Positions 42,402 to 51,065 of a stretch of DNA of 64,000 nucleotides are shown here, one piece after another. The notes under the pieces are model-generated. The model had not been told where the DNA came from. It worked only from the letters and a program-made list of their open reading frames with translations, and did no database searches. Each line of letters begins with the position of its first letter. The first letter of the stretch is position 1. Made by a program: the position numbers and the translations under genes. This stretch comes from Hyphomicrobium sp. (GTDB taxonomy: Bacteria; Pseudomonadota; Alphaproteobacteria; Rhizobiales; Hyphomicrobiaceae): assembly GCA_016793445.1 (NCBI GenBank), contig JAEUME010000020.1:62001-126000 (forward strand), in the 5' to 3' direction.

Positions 42402-43049
42402 TCAGGACTTGCCCGGGATCTTGAGAGCGCGCTGCAGCCTTGCGCAGGGCGCATGGCGTGGACAAGAGACGAGATGGTCGTTCACCATGCCCGAGGATTG
42501 CATGAAGGCATAGATCGTGGTCGGGCCGACGAACCGGAAGCCTTCCGCCTTCAAGGATTTCGAAATGCGCTTGGAAAGCTCCGATTCAGCCGGGGCGTCG
42601 GAAAGCCGCTCGAGTTTGTTCTGCCGGGGCGGTCCATCCAACTGCGACCAGATGAAGTGTGAAAACGGCGTGTGCCTGCTCAAGGCAAGATACGCGCGTG
42701 CGTTGTCGATTGTTGCTTCGATCTTGAGCCGGTTGCGGACGATGCCGGGATCATCCATCAACCGCGCAATATCCTTGGCGCCATAGCGGGCGATGCGTTC
42801 GGGCGCGAAGCCATGAAAAGCTGCGCGAAAATTGTCGCGCTTCCTCAAAATGGTCAGCCATGAGAGACCTGCCTGGAACCCCTCCAGCACCATCTTTTCA
42901 AACAGCGCGCGGTCGTCCGTCAGCGGTACGCCCCATTCTGTATCGTGATAGCGCGCATAGAGCGGGTCGGCGATGCCCGGCCACGGACACCGGGCCACCG
43001 CGCTTTTCCCGCTGCCGGAACTGTCAGTCTGCGCTGTCGCCATCGCCAT
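42402..43049 (-). CDS. tag: DNA-3-methyladenine glycosylase I (Tag)
   Basis: Removes 3-methyladenine from alkylated DNA. 215 residues with ARCPWPGIADPLYARYHDTE (zinc Cys and base-pocket residues), WGVPLTDDRALFEKMVLEGF, QAGLSWLTILRKRDNFR, RFVGPTTIYAFMQSSGMVND and the C-terminal CPRHAPC with zinc ligands His and Cys. All family motifs are intact. It forms a two-gene unit with the HD gene. Confidence 0.94.
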   Translation of the reverse strand: MAMATAQTDSSGSGKSAVARCPWPGIADPLYARYHDTEWGVPLTDDRALFEKMVLEGFQAGLSWLTILRKRDNFRAAFHGFAPERIARYGAKDIARLMDDPGIVRNRLKIEATIDNARAYLALSRHTPFSHFIWSQLDGPPRQNKLERLSDAPAESELSKRISKSLKAEGFRFVGPTTIYAFMQSSGMVNDHLVSCPRHAPCARLQRALKIPGKS

Positions 43050-43098
43050 AAAAACGAGTGTTGCGTAGCGACGGCGCGGGTGCTGCGCCGTTCGCCCC

Positions 43099-43629
43099 TT
43101 ATGCGTAGCCCCGGTTCCAGGGCATCCGCTTCAGCATATAGGCCATCAGGCAGAAGCCCGTCACGCCCGAAAAAACGAGACCCAGTCCAACGAACGCGGA
43201 CAGGTAGAACCACAAGGGCGAGACGTAGATGCCGAACAGCACGCCGGCGAGCACCATGGAGCCCGCGACGATCATAACCTGGCGGATAATTTCCATGGGC
43301 GGCTTCTGGGGGGCCGCTGAAATCGGAAGGCCGGCCGCCACCCATGCGTCGATGCCACCGTCCAGAATGTAAGCTTCGCACTGCGTCTTGGCGGCAAGCT
43401 TGTCGGCGTTGACGAGCGTGCGGTTGCCGCTCTTGCAGTGAAACACGACCACCTGGCCTTTGCCGGCTGGCACGTTACCAAGCGAGCCTAGCTTGGACAA
43501 CGGCATGTGGTGTGACCCTGCGATCTGGGCACGGGCGCGCTCGTCGCCCTCACGGATGTCGACGAGGACCGCCCCCTGGTCGATCAACGCTTTGGCGTCA
43601 CGGGGGGAAATCTTTGGCATCGAGGCCAT
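43099..43629 (-). CDS. Rhodanese domain fused to two-span membrane domain (DUF2892-like)
   Basis: 176 residues. The first 105 are a rhodanese domain (VLVDIREGDERARAQI, active-site loop FHCKSGNRT with its Cys, LDGGIDAWVAAGLP). Then a DUF2892-like membrane part with two or three hydrophobic stretches (QVMIVAGSMVLAGVLFGI, LSAFVGLGLVFSG). AAGGAGA precedes ATG 43629. The fusion suggests sulfur transfer or sulfide handling at the inner face of the membrane. A perfect palindrome lies in its divergent promoter region. Confidence 0.85.
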   Translation of the reverse strand: MASMPKISPRDAKALIDQGAVLVDIREGDERARAQIAGSHHMPLSKLGSLGNVPAGKGQVVVFHCKSGNRTLVNADKLAAKTQCEAYILDGGIDAWVAAGLPISAAPQKPPMEIIRQVMIVAGSMVLAGVLFGIYVSPLWFYLSAFVGLGLVFSGVTGFCLMAYMLKRMPWNRGYA

Positions 43630-43748
43630 GGTCTTGCGTCTCCTTGCAATCGCTGAGTGTCGCGGCGGGTTGCCGCCGGGCGGCTGCGCCACGACGCAGT
43701 ACGGGTTTGACAGCGGTTTGTGGCGCCACAGTTCGGTTCGGACTTGTT

Positions 43749-43768
43749 ATATTAGATAGATCTAATAT
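43749..43768. promoter_or_regulatory. Perfect AT-rich palindrome, candidate sulfur-responsive operator
   Basis: ATATTAGA-TAGA-TCTAATAT is a 20-base perfect inverted repeat between the divergent rhodanese and carboxymuconolactone decarboxylase-like genes, about 120 and 80 bases from the two starts. It is reminiscent of ArsR-family operators such as those of BigR, which control rhodanese genes. The regulator is not in the window. Confidence 0.55.
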
Positions 43769-43847
43769 CTTCAAGCCGGGTGATTTGCTGCCTCATGCCG
43801 CGGGCGCAGCAGCCAGCCAGAGAAAGCAGAGCCGAAGGAGAAGCACG

Positions 43848-44228
43848 ATGATCATGGATTGGCAGGACTACATGAAGCAGCTCTCGCCTCATTTGCGCGA
43901 GCTGCGGGTTGGCACGCCCGACGTGATGAAGAGTTTCTCGGCCATGGCTCAGGCCTCGCTCAAGACCAACGCCCTCGACACCAAGACGAAGGAGCTGATT
44001 GCGCTTGCCATCGGCGTTGCCACGCGCTGCGACGACTGCATCGCCTTCCACACCAAGGCCGCGATCGATCAGGGCGCAACGCGCGAGGAGGTGATGGAGA
44101 CGCTGGGTCTCGCCATCTACATGGGCGCGGGCCCCTCCGTCATGTACGCAAGCCACGCGGTGGAGGCCTTCGACCAGATCAAAGCCGCGAAGGACGCAGC
44201 AAAGGCCGTAGCGCCCGCGGAGGATTGA
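43848..44228 (+). CDS. Carboxymuconolactone decarboxylase family (AhpD-like) protein
   Basis: 126 residues, all-helical, with KTKELIALAIGVATRCDDCIAFH: the CxxC-x3-H motif of AhpD-type thiol peroxidase partners. GAAGGAG precedes ATG 43848. It may act in peroxide or thiol reduction; family members vary widely. It is divergent from the rhodanese-membrane gene and shares its promoter palindrome, which hints at a common thiol or sulfur stress signal (inference). Confidence 0.85.
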   Translation: MIMDWQDYMKQLSPHLRELRVGTPDVMKSFSAMAQASLKTNALDTKTKELIALAIGVATRCDDCIAFHTKAAIDQGATREEVMETLGLAIYMGAGPSVMYASHAVEAFDQIKAAKDAAKAVAPAED

Positions 44229-44267
44229 CAGCCAGTTTTGGCTCTCCGAGCGGATGGGGGAGGGCGC

Positions 44268-45179
44268 TCACGTTTTCTCGCGCGTGGAGACGGAGGTCGT
44301 GTAGCGTGCCACGTCCGCTTCGTGAATGCGAATGCGCGTCTCGCCGGCTTGCACGGGGGCATCGGCGTTGATGGCGTCCGAGTACCTGTCGAGACGGATC
44401 AGGGCGAGGCCATGCCTGCCATCGACTGAGCCGGTGCGGCCAATCACGATGCCTTTGACCGCGACATCGGTGCCCGGTGTGAGGTCGTTTTCGCCCGAGA
44501 TCCGCACCACGCGCTTACGCACGACTGTTTTATGCTGCATGCGGGAGACGACCTCCTGGCCGACGTAGCACCCTTTGGAGAACGACACGCCATTGAACAA
44601 GTCGAAATCCGCCTCGTGGGGATAGGCGTCGCCGAACTCGTAGTCCTTGCCGCCTTCGGGCACGCCGAGCGCAATGCGATGGGCATGGTAATAGCGCGCG
44701 GGGACCTCCGTCGCGTTCGTCGCAGCGGTGATGTCGCCGGCAAAGCGCGCCTCGGTGAGAATGCGCAGGCCTAAGCCGTCGTGGCGGGGATCGCGGAACG
44801 AGACGGTTTCTTCAGTCTCACCCGAAGACACAGGAGCTTCGCCCCACAGCGCAAGAGTAACGAAGCTATTCGAAGCATCGGCAATTACCACGTCGGCGCG
44901 CAGCTTGTACATCGCGAGACGCTTGGCGAGTTCCGCCGCCTTGTCGCGCGCGGCATCAAGCACGAAGCCCGACGTCGTGCGCGCGGCGAGAAAGTCGAAA
45001 AGGATCTTGCCCTGCGGTGAAAGGAGCGCGGCATGCGCGGCGCAGGCGCGGCTCCCGTCAGGCAGGCCCAAGGCCGCCACGTCGTTGGTGACGAGCCCTT
45101 GCAGGAATTTCACCGCGTCGGCGCCGCTGACGCTGACCGCGCCGCGATCGTCGAGCCGGGTCACGAAGTTCTTGAGCAT
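44268..45179 (-). CDS. ygfZ: YgfZ/GcvT-like folate-binding Fe-S assembly protein
   Basis: 303 residues of the aminomethyltransferase fold, used in folate-dependent repair or assembly of some iron-sulfur enzymes. The family signature KGCYVGQEVVSRMQHK is intact near residue 200. The N-terminus FVTRLDDRGAVSVSGADAVKFL fits the start at 45179 better than an ATG at 45200 seven codons upstream. Divergent from pyrC. Confidence 0.88.
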   Translation of the reverse strand: MLKNFVTRLDDRGAVSVSGADAVKFLQGLVTNDVAALGLPDGSRACAAHAALLSPQGKILFDFLAARTTSGFVLDAARDKAAELAKRLAMYKLRADVVIADASNSFVTLALWGEAPVSSGETEETVSFRDPRHDGLGLRILTEARFAGDITAATNATEVPARYYHAHRIALGVPEGGKDYEFGDAYPHEADFDLFNGVSFSKGCYVGQEVVSRMQHKTVVRKRVVRISGENDLTPGTDVAVKGIVIGRTGSVDGRHGLALIRLDRYSDAINADAPVQAGETRIRIHEADVARYTTSVSTREKT

Positions 45180-45260
45180 TGCCGTCCGCGCCGGTTGCAT
45201 TGGAGGTGCAAGTTACGTATGCGGGAAGGATCGTGAACGCAAGCTTCGAGCAGGCAGTCC

Positions 45261-46592
45261 ATGGCGGATGCATTCGATCTCCTCATCAAGAACGCCACCG
45301 TCGTCAATCACGACGGGGAAGGGGTGCGCGATATCGCGATCAAGGACGGGCGCATCGCCGGTCTCGGCGATTTGCGGAACGCTGCGGCTGCCGAGACGCT
45401 CAACGCCAAGGGGCTGCACATCCTGCCGGGCGTCATCGACACGCAGGTCCATTTCCGCGAGCCGGGTTTAACCCACAAGGAGGACCTGGAGACCGGCGGA
45501 CGATCGGCTGTCGCGGGCGGCGTGACGGCCGTATTCGAGATGCCGAATACGAAGCCGCTGACGACGACGGCGGAGCTTCTGGCGCAGAAAGTCTCTCTGG
45601 CGAAGAACCGCATGTACTGCGACTTCGCCTTCTACGTCGGTGGCACGCGCGAGAACGCCGGTGAGATCCCGGCGCTCGAAAAACTCGAAGCCTCCGCCGG
45701 GATCAAGGTGTTCATGGGATCGTCCACCGGCGACCTGCTGGTAGATGATGAGAGTTCGCTCGACCGGATCATCGCGCGCATCTCGCGCCGCGCCGCGTTT
45801 CACGCCGAGGACGAAGCACGTCTCATCGCGCGCATGGGCGAACGCAAGGCGGGTGATCCGTCTTCCCATCCCGTGTGGCGTGACGAGGAGGCAGCACTCA
45901 TTGCTACGACGCGGCTTGTGCGTCTGGCCGAGACGCACGGCAAGCGCATCCATGTGCTGCACGTTTCGACGGCCGAGGAAATGGCGTTCCTAAAGGATCA
46001 TAAGGACTATGCCAGTGTCGAGGTGACGCCCCATCACCTGACGCTGGCCGCACCAGAGTGCTACGAGCGGCTTGGCACCTACGTGCAGATGAATCCGCCC
46101 GTTCGCGATGAGCGCCACCGCAAGGCCATCTGGGCCGCGCTGACAGACGGCGTCGTGGATGTGTTGGGCTCCGACCATGCACCCCACACCCGTGAGGAGA
46201 AGGATCACGCCTATCCCGCGTCCCATTCCGGAATGACGGGTGTGCAGACGCTCGTCCCGGTCATGCTCGATCATGTCAACGCGGGACGGCTGTCGCTGCA
46301 ACGTTTCGTCGATCTGACGAGCCATGGACCACAGCGGCTGTTCGGCATCCGCGGCAAGGGACGTATTGCGGCGGGATACGACGCCGACCTCACGATTGTC
46401 GATATGAAGCGCCGCCAGACGATTACGAACGGGTGGATAGAAAGCCGCGCCGGCTGGACGCCCTATGACGGGGTGAGCGTCATGGGATGGCCGGTCGGCA
46501 CGTTCGTACGCGGGCAACGCGTGATGTGGGAGGGCGAGATTGCGGCGTCTGCCCACGGCGCACCCGTTCGCTTTCTCGAAGGCGCGCGCTAG
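45261..46592 (+). CDS. pyrC: Dihydroorotase
   Basis: 443 residues of the amidohydrolase superfamily, type I dihydroorotase-like. Metal ligands: VIDTQVHFREPG (where Q replaces the first His of the usual HxH), a lysine in IKVFMGSSTG, His in VLHVSTAEEM and VTPHHLTL, and the catalytic Asp in LGSDHAPHTREEK. Third step of pyrimidine synthesis. The Gln substitution is seen in several alphaproteobacterial dihydroorotases as I recall, but should be noted; a related hydantoinase-like role is less likely. Confidence 0.88.
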   Translation: MADAFDLLIKNATVVNHDGEGVRDIAIKDGRIAGLGDLRNAAAAETLNAKGLHILPGVIDTQVHFREPGLTHKEDLETGGRSAVAGGVTAVFEMPNTKPLTTTAELLAQKVSLAKNRMYCDFAFYVGGTRENAGEIPALEKLEASAGIKVFMGSSTGDLLVDDESSLDRIIARISRRAAFHAEDEARLIARMGERKAGDPSSHPVWRDEEAALIATTRLVRLAETHGKRIHVLHVSTAEEMAFLKDHKDYASVEVTPHHLTLAAPECYERLGTYVQMNPPVRDERHRKAIWAALTDGVVDVLGSDHAPHTREEKDHAYPASHSGMTGVQTLVPVMLDHVNAGRLSLQRFVDLTSHGPQRLFGIRGKGRIAAGYDADLTIVDMKRRQTITNGWIESRAGWTPYDGVSVMGWPVGTFVRGQRVMWEGEIAASAHGAPVRFLEGAR

Positions 46593-46667
46593 AGGCGCTC
46601 TGCATTAACGGCCGTGGCATGGGGAGTGCAATTCTCCGGCAAATCTTAACAACCGTGCCGGAATGAC

Positions 46668-46868
46668 ATGCTCGCCTCCGCCTACCGCAACGCCCTTTGT
46701 GCTGAATCCGATTTGACGTGGGGGCAGGCGTTCCTGCTGGCAGGCGCCACGTCCGCCGTCGCGATGGTTGGCATTGCCGCGCTCTATCTGACGAAAGCGG
46801 CCCTGGGCATCAACGTGATGCCAGGGCCGTCTCCGCTTCACGATCTGCTGTATTGGATGCTCGTCTGA
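46668..46868 (+). CDS. Small membrane protein, hypothetical
   Basis: 66 residues with one membrane span (FLLAGATSAVAMVGIAALYL, about residues 22-41) and a charged N-terminus. No strong ribosome site is visible. It is downstream of pyrC by 75 bases and convergent with the L,D-transpeptidase gene. No family recognised. Confidence 0.4.
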   Translation: MLASAYRNALCAESDLTWGQAFLLAGATSAVAMVGIAALYLTKAALGINVMPGPSPLHDLLYWMLV

Positions 46869-46888
46869 TAACGAGCCCCTTTGCCCTC

Positions 46889-47602
46889 TTAATTCGAGGC
46901 CATGGTCTTAGGCAGCCTGCTCACGACGTGAACCGTTGTGCCGACGCCCGCCATGCTGGACAAATGCACCACGTGGCCATTGTACATGCGAATGCAGCCC
47001 GACGAGGCCGCGGTGCCGATGCTCTTGGGATCATTGGTGCCGTGGATGCGGTAGAGCGTGTTACCCAGATAGAGCGCCTTGGCACCGAGCGGATTGTAAA
47101 CGCCGCCCGTCATGGACACAGGCAGATTCGGCTTGCGCTCGCGCATTTCAGCCGGCGGACGCCAATCCGGCCAATCGACCTTCTTGGAAATCTTCTGAGT
47201 GCCCGTCCATTTGAAACCTTCCTTGCCGACAGCGATGGGGTACATGTACGCCTTGGACGATGAGACGGTGTAGTAGAGCTTGCGCGCCGATTGATCGATG
47301 ACGATCTGGCCGGCGCCGTAACCGCTGTGGAAGTTGACCTTCGGGGGAGACGTCGGCGCGATGCTGGGGCGCGCACCGCCACTCATGTTGCCGTTCTGCG
47401 CCGAATAGGCCTTCATCTTGGAAGCCTTAGGAGGCGTTCCGAAGCTGAAGATCTTGCTCGGCTGCGTTTTCGCCTGGGTTGCAGGCCGGGTGTACTTGTT
47501 GGGCGACTGATACCCATACTGGTCGTAGATGCCCTCCGACGCTTCGGCATTGCCTGCACCGACGATGGCAACCGCGGCCACAACAAGCGATAATCTCTTC
47601 AT
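46889..47602 (-). CDS. L,D-transpeptidase (YkuD family)
   Basis: 237 residues. Signal peptide (starts MKRLSLVVAAVAIVGAG, cleavage near AEA), a variable Lys/Pro stretch, then the YkuD domain ending in the active-site motif RIHGTNDPKSIGTAASSGCI with catalytic Cys and His. It makes 3-3 cross-links in peptidoglycan or attaches proteins to it. ATG 47602 decides the start by the signal peptide; the upstream open frame has no support. Confidence 0.9.
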   Translation of the reverse strand: MKRLSLVVAAVAIVGAGNAEASEGIYDQYGYQSPNKYTRPATQAKTQPSKIFSFGTPPKASKMKAYSAQNGNMSGGARPSIAPTSPPKVNFHSGYGAGQIVIDQSARKLYYTVSSSKAYMYPIAVGKEGFKWTGTQKISKKVDWPDWRPPAEMRERKPNLPVSMTGGVYNPLGAKALYLGNTLYRIHGTNDPKSIGTAASSGCIRMYNGHVVHLSSMAGVGTTVHVVSRLPKTMASN

Positions 47603-48211
47603 GATCCTAGGTTCCTGGATTAACTCAAACTGTGAAGAAGGACCGCACTTAACAACACTCCTGCGGTCCTGGCCAGACCATGCAGCTTCAGATTGATCAC
47701 AACAGTTTGTTTCAAGAGCGCCGTGGGGAGGGTTCGCGCGCCTCGCCAACGATCGGGCTTGCGGCTCTGGCCGCCCGATTTGGAGGACATGCCAGGAGTT
47801 TAAGAACGCTCCAGCCCCTCCCGGGGTCAACCACGGCGCCGTCCCCCACAGGCGACGCCATGCCCCTGCGCCATTTTGGCTCCTCGTGCTCAGCCTGCCC
47901 GCTCGCCGGCGGGCACATGGGCGGGCAAGAGCGTTGCGTGCTGACCCTTCATCGGCACGCGTCTGGGGCATGCGGGGTGGCGGCCTTGGCGCGTCCCCGG
48001 TTTTTGCGCGTAATCGTGCGTATTAGACAAGGGCTTAAGGCCCATCTACCACTAGAATGCAACAGAGGATTCGCCACATACGCGATACGTTCATGAGACC
48101 GCGTGATACGTGGTAGACGGAACAAACGCCGCGAGGGGCGCGTCGGTTGGATGTGTCTGGGGTGTATTCAGGCACGGTGCGGGGACCATTGCGGGACTTA
48201 AACGCGTGATC
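47603..48211. other. About 600 bases without a supported gene
   Basis: Holds promoters of the L,D-transpeptidase (leftward) and the LysE gene (rightward). Frames present are overlapping and of random composition. An imperfect inverted repeat lies at about 48075-48115. I matched nothing to a known RNA. Confidence 0.4.
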
Positions 48212-48871
48212 ATGGACTACATTCCCAATCCCTTCATCATTCCGGTGGGATTGTTCATCGGTGTCCTGGTGGCTGCGCCCGTGGGACCGGTCAATGTTCT
48301 GTGCGTGCAGCGCGCCATCGAACGCGGCTTCTGGGGTGGTATCGCCGCGGGGCTTGGTTCGATGCTGGGTGATGGGCTGATCGCTCTGTCCGCCGGCATG
48401 GGCGTGGGCGCAATTTCGAGCGCAGTGGAGCACTATCGTGCGGTGATTCAGGTCGTCGGGGGTCTGGCGCTGATGGCCTTTGGTGCCAAGCTCTACTACG
48501 CAACGCCGCGGATCGCTGTTTCCAGCGTGCACGAAAGCGAGACGAGCTTGCGCGATTTTGTCTGGGACATTCCTCAGACCTTTTTTCTCACAATCACAAA
48601 TCCCGGGGCTGTTCTTGGCCTCATCGCCATTTTCGGCGGCGTATCGACATTCGTCGAGGTGCATTCGACAGCCGATGTTCTGTTGATGGTCGCGGCCATC
48701 ATGACCGGCAGCCTGCTGTGGTGGGTTGGCCTTTCCAACCTCATAAGCCGTCACCGCCATCGCATCGACGCGGCGCGGCTTGGCACGATCAATCGCGTCG
48801 CCGGGGTTCTGCTGGCGATTTTCGGGGGCTTGCTGTTAGGCGAGGTGATCTGGAAGGGCGGCCAGTTCTGA
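48212..48871 (+). CDS. LysE family transporter
   Basis: 219 residues, six hydrophobic segments. PVGLFIGVLVAAPVGPVNVL carries the LysE pattern with a PVGP loop, and QTFFLTITNPGAVLGLIAIF the second conserved segment (TNPG in place of the NPK form). Amino-acid or small-solute export is the family role; substrate unknown. ATG 48212 matches the family start. It is followed by a terminator at 48894. Confidence 0.82.
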   Translation: MDYIPNPFIIPVGLFIGVLVAAPVGPVNVLCVQRAIERGFWGGIAAGLGSMLGDGLIALSAGMGVGAISSAVEHYRAVIQVVGGLALMAFGAKLYYATPRIAVSSVHESETSLRDFVWDIPQTFFLTITNPGAVLGLIAIFGGVSTFVEVHSTADVLLMVAAIMTGSLLWWVGLSNLISRHRHRIDAARLGTINRVAGVLLAIFGGLLLGEVIWKGGQF

Positions 48872-48893
48872 GCGCGGGAACTTTGGAAATATC

Positions 48894-48917
48894 AAGCCCG
48901 CACAACGGCGGGCTTTT
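48894..48917 (+). terminator. Intrinsic terminator after the LysE gene
   Basis: AAGCCCGC (48894-48901) and GCGGGCTT (48908-48915) form an 8-bp stem, followed by TT. It follows the LysE stop by 23 bases. Confidence 0.75.
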
Positions 48918-48996
48918 GAGGCGCCGGGAGGCAGCTGGCCGTTTTCCAGCTCAATCGGTCGAAGCTGCCCCAGAGAGGCGTGCCGTCGTCAAGGCG

Positions 48997-49242
48997 CTAC
49001 TGGTGGCGGCGCTTCAGCGTGAACTCACCGGAATCGATGCGCTGTTCCAAACCGCGCGTCAATTTCACCACGGCTTCCTCGCCGTAGATGGAGACCAGAT
49101 CCGTCAGCGCCGTGAACAGGGCGGCATAGGCCATCTGCTCGGGCGCAACGCCGGTATCGGCCCCTTCATCCCAGGCGGCCAGAATGAGATCCAGCGCCTT
49201 AAGAGAGGGATTATCTCCTTCAAGCTCTTCAAATGAATACAT
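48997..49242 (-). CDS. Small acidic protein, hypothetical
   Basis: 81 residues, helical and acidic, from MYSFEELEGDN to GEFTLKRRHQ. An upstream ATG at 49260 is possible; GGGGAAA before 49242 slightly favours the latter. The middle TALTDLVSIYGEEAVVKL looks like a folded helical domain. I recognise no family. Confidence 0.55.
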   Translation of the reverse strand: MYSFEELEGDNPSLKALDLILAAWDEGADTGVAPEQMAYAALFTALTDLVSIYGEEAVVKLTRGLEQRIDSGEFTLKRRHQ

Positions 49243-49462
49243 AGAATTTCCCCACCCCAACTGGCAATGCGCTTTTCATCGTCCTACCCGACGCTCCCAG
49301 GCTGGCCCCTGCCTGTTCATTCAGAGATGCACGTCCACGCCGATAAGACGCCTCCTCCCGATGTTTGACCTAGCATGCGTTCAAGCGAAAGGTGACCCAG
49401 ACAACAATTCACAGTAAACTGCCACTTTACTGGGTTTATGTGGCGGTGCAGGCGCAGTGCGA

Positions 49463-49855
49463 TTACTGCGGGAAGCTCTTGACCAGTCCGTCGGACAATT
49501 CCGCGCCTTCGGTGATGAAGCGGGTGACGGCGGTCTGTGCCGAAGGCGAGCAGGTGTTATAGGTGCGGCTGTAGCTGCGATAACCTTGATTGAATGCTTG
49601 CGTAAGACGTGCGCGGCGCAAAGCGGAGGAGCCTTCGGCCTCCATCAACTCTCGCATGCGCTCGCGCCAGTACTGGCCCTCATTCGCACCGCACAACTCG
49701 CGCAGATAATGGATCGCTCCAAGAATTTCCGACAGGCGCATCAGTTTGTCGTCATAAGGCTTGGCCGCGGGTGCGGCGAGGACACAGGGCGGGGTTGCGC
49801 ATGCGATCCAGCCGGCCATAATGGTTGAGAAAAGTGCGGCCTGTGCGCGGCGCAT
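49463..49855 (-). CDS. TIGR02301-like secreted protein
   Basis: 130 residues with a signal peptide (ends VLAAPAA) and the conserved block KLMRLSEILGAIHYLRELCG, WRERMRELMEAE, FNQGYRSYSRTYNTC. I recall these motifs from the TIGR02301 family of alphaproteobacteria, often near an SRAP gene, as here. Function is unknown. The two conserved cysteines may form a disulfide. ATG 49855 is chosen for the signal peptide. Confidence 0.75.
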   Translation of the reverse strand: MRRAQAALFSTIMAGWIACATPPCVLAAPAAKPYDDKLMRLSEILGAIHYLRELCGANEGQYWRERMRELMEAEGSSALRRARLTQAFNQGYRSYSRTYNTCSPSAQTAVTRFITEGAELSDGLVKSFPQ

Positions 49856-50042
49856 TTCAACGGTTCCCTGTCGTCCACGCATTGCGCCATGCGGCACATT
49901 GCCAATCCGGTCCCTGTCACGTCTTTCCGGCGTTCACGTGGCAAGATGCGCGGGTTCGTAGTTCAAAGATCCCGCATGCCACCAGAATTCATGCACAAGG
50001 CTGCAGGGCCGCCACGGCGTCAACGTTCTAGGTCAAAGACGA

Positions 50043-50726
50043 ATGTGCTCGCGTTATAGTCTCACCGCACCCCCCGAGGCCATAGGCAAGTTGTTCGCCG
50101 TCGCGACAGGGGAAGGATTTCCACCGAGATACAACATCGCCCCTACCGACCCTGTGCTCATCGTGCGTAACAGTGCGATGGGCGGTGCCCGCGAACTGGT
50201 CCTGGTTCGCTGGGGGCTTATTCCCTCGTGGGTCAAGGATCCGCGCGGGTTCTCGACCCTGATCAACGCGCGCGCTGAGACGGCCATCGACAAACCTTCG
50301 TTCCGCGGGCCAATGCGTCATCGCCGCTGTCTGGTGCCGGCGGACAGCTATTATGAATGGACGGGCGGGCGCGGCGCAAAGCAGCCGCACCTCATCCGCC
50401 GCACGGATCGCGCGCCATTCGCGTTGGCAGGCATTTGGGAGCATTGGCTCGGCGCCGACGGCAGCGAGATTGAGACCATGGCCATCCTGGTCACCGAGGC
50501 GAACGGTGATGTCCGCGCGCTCCATGACCGCATGCCCGTCATCCTTGCCCCAGAGGACTTCGATCGCTGGCTCGATTGCAAACCGGGCACGGCAGATATG
50601 GTTCGAGACCTTCTGAAGCCGTCGCCGGAGGGATTGCTCGAGCATATCGAGATCGACAGGCGTCTCAATAATCCGCGCAATGAGGGTCCCGGCCTGCAGA
50701 CCCCGGTGCGCACGACCTTGTTTTGA
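50043..50726 (+). CDS. SOS response-associated peptidase (SRAP, YedK/HMCES-like)
   Basis: 227 residues. The SRAP catalytic Cys is Cys2 (MCSRYSL), exposed after Met removal; other conserved residues are Asn in INARAET, Glu in YYEW and His in LHDRMPVIL. The protein forms a thiazolidine crosslink with abasic sites in single-stranded DNA and protects them. No ribosome site is obvious, but Cys2 fixes the start. Confidence 0.92.
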   Translation: MCSRYSLTAPPEAIGKLFAVATGEGFPPRYNIAPTDPVLIVRNSAMGGARELVLVRWGLIPSWVKDPRGFSTLINARAETAIDKPSFRGPMRHRRCLVPADSYYEWTGGRGAKQPHLIRRTDRAPFALAGIWEHWLGADGSEIETMAILVTEANGDVRALHDRMPVILAPEDFDRWLDCKPGTADMVRDLLKPSPEGLLEHIEIDRRLNNPRNEGPGLQTPVRTTLF

Positions 50727-51065
50727 GGGGGTCTTTGGCGCATGGAATAAAGCCCCATGGCGCAGCGCGCGGGGTCCGTGCGCAGCCTAACATACTGAAA
50801 GAAAACCGCATTTCTCCGTTGACCACGTTTCAAGGCAAGGCGCAACGCCCCTCGCGGGCGGCTCAATTCGCCGATATGGTGGGATAGTCAACAGCTTGCC
50901 GTTATCCGTTCTTAGAAGGCTTTATTGGGCTTGGGAAAAGCGGTGCTTGAGGCTGGTGGCTCCCGGACGCGGGAGAGGTCGAGGGGACAGGCGTTGCGGG
51001 CATCTCAGTTGCCGCGCTCAGCGGTTGGAATTGGCGGTCGAATGCCGCGAGGAGACTAGGACACG
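50727..51065. other. Intergenic region of about 340 bases
   Basis: I see no gene here. It presumably carries the promoter of the Clp_N/coiled-coil gene, which has AGGA before its ATG. Confidence 0.4.
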
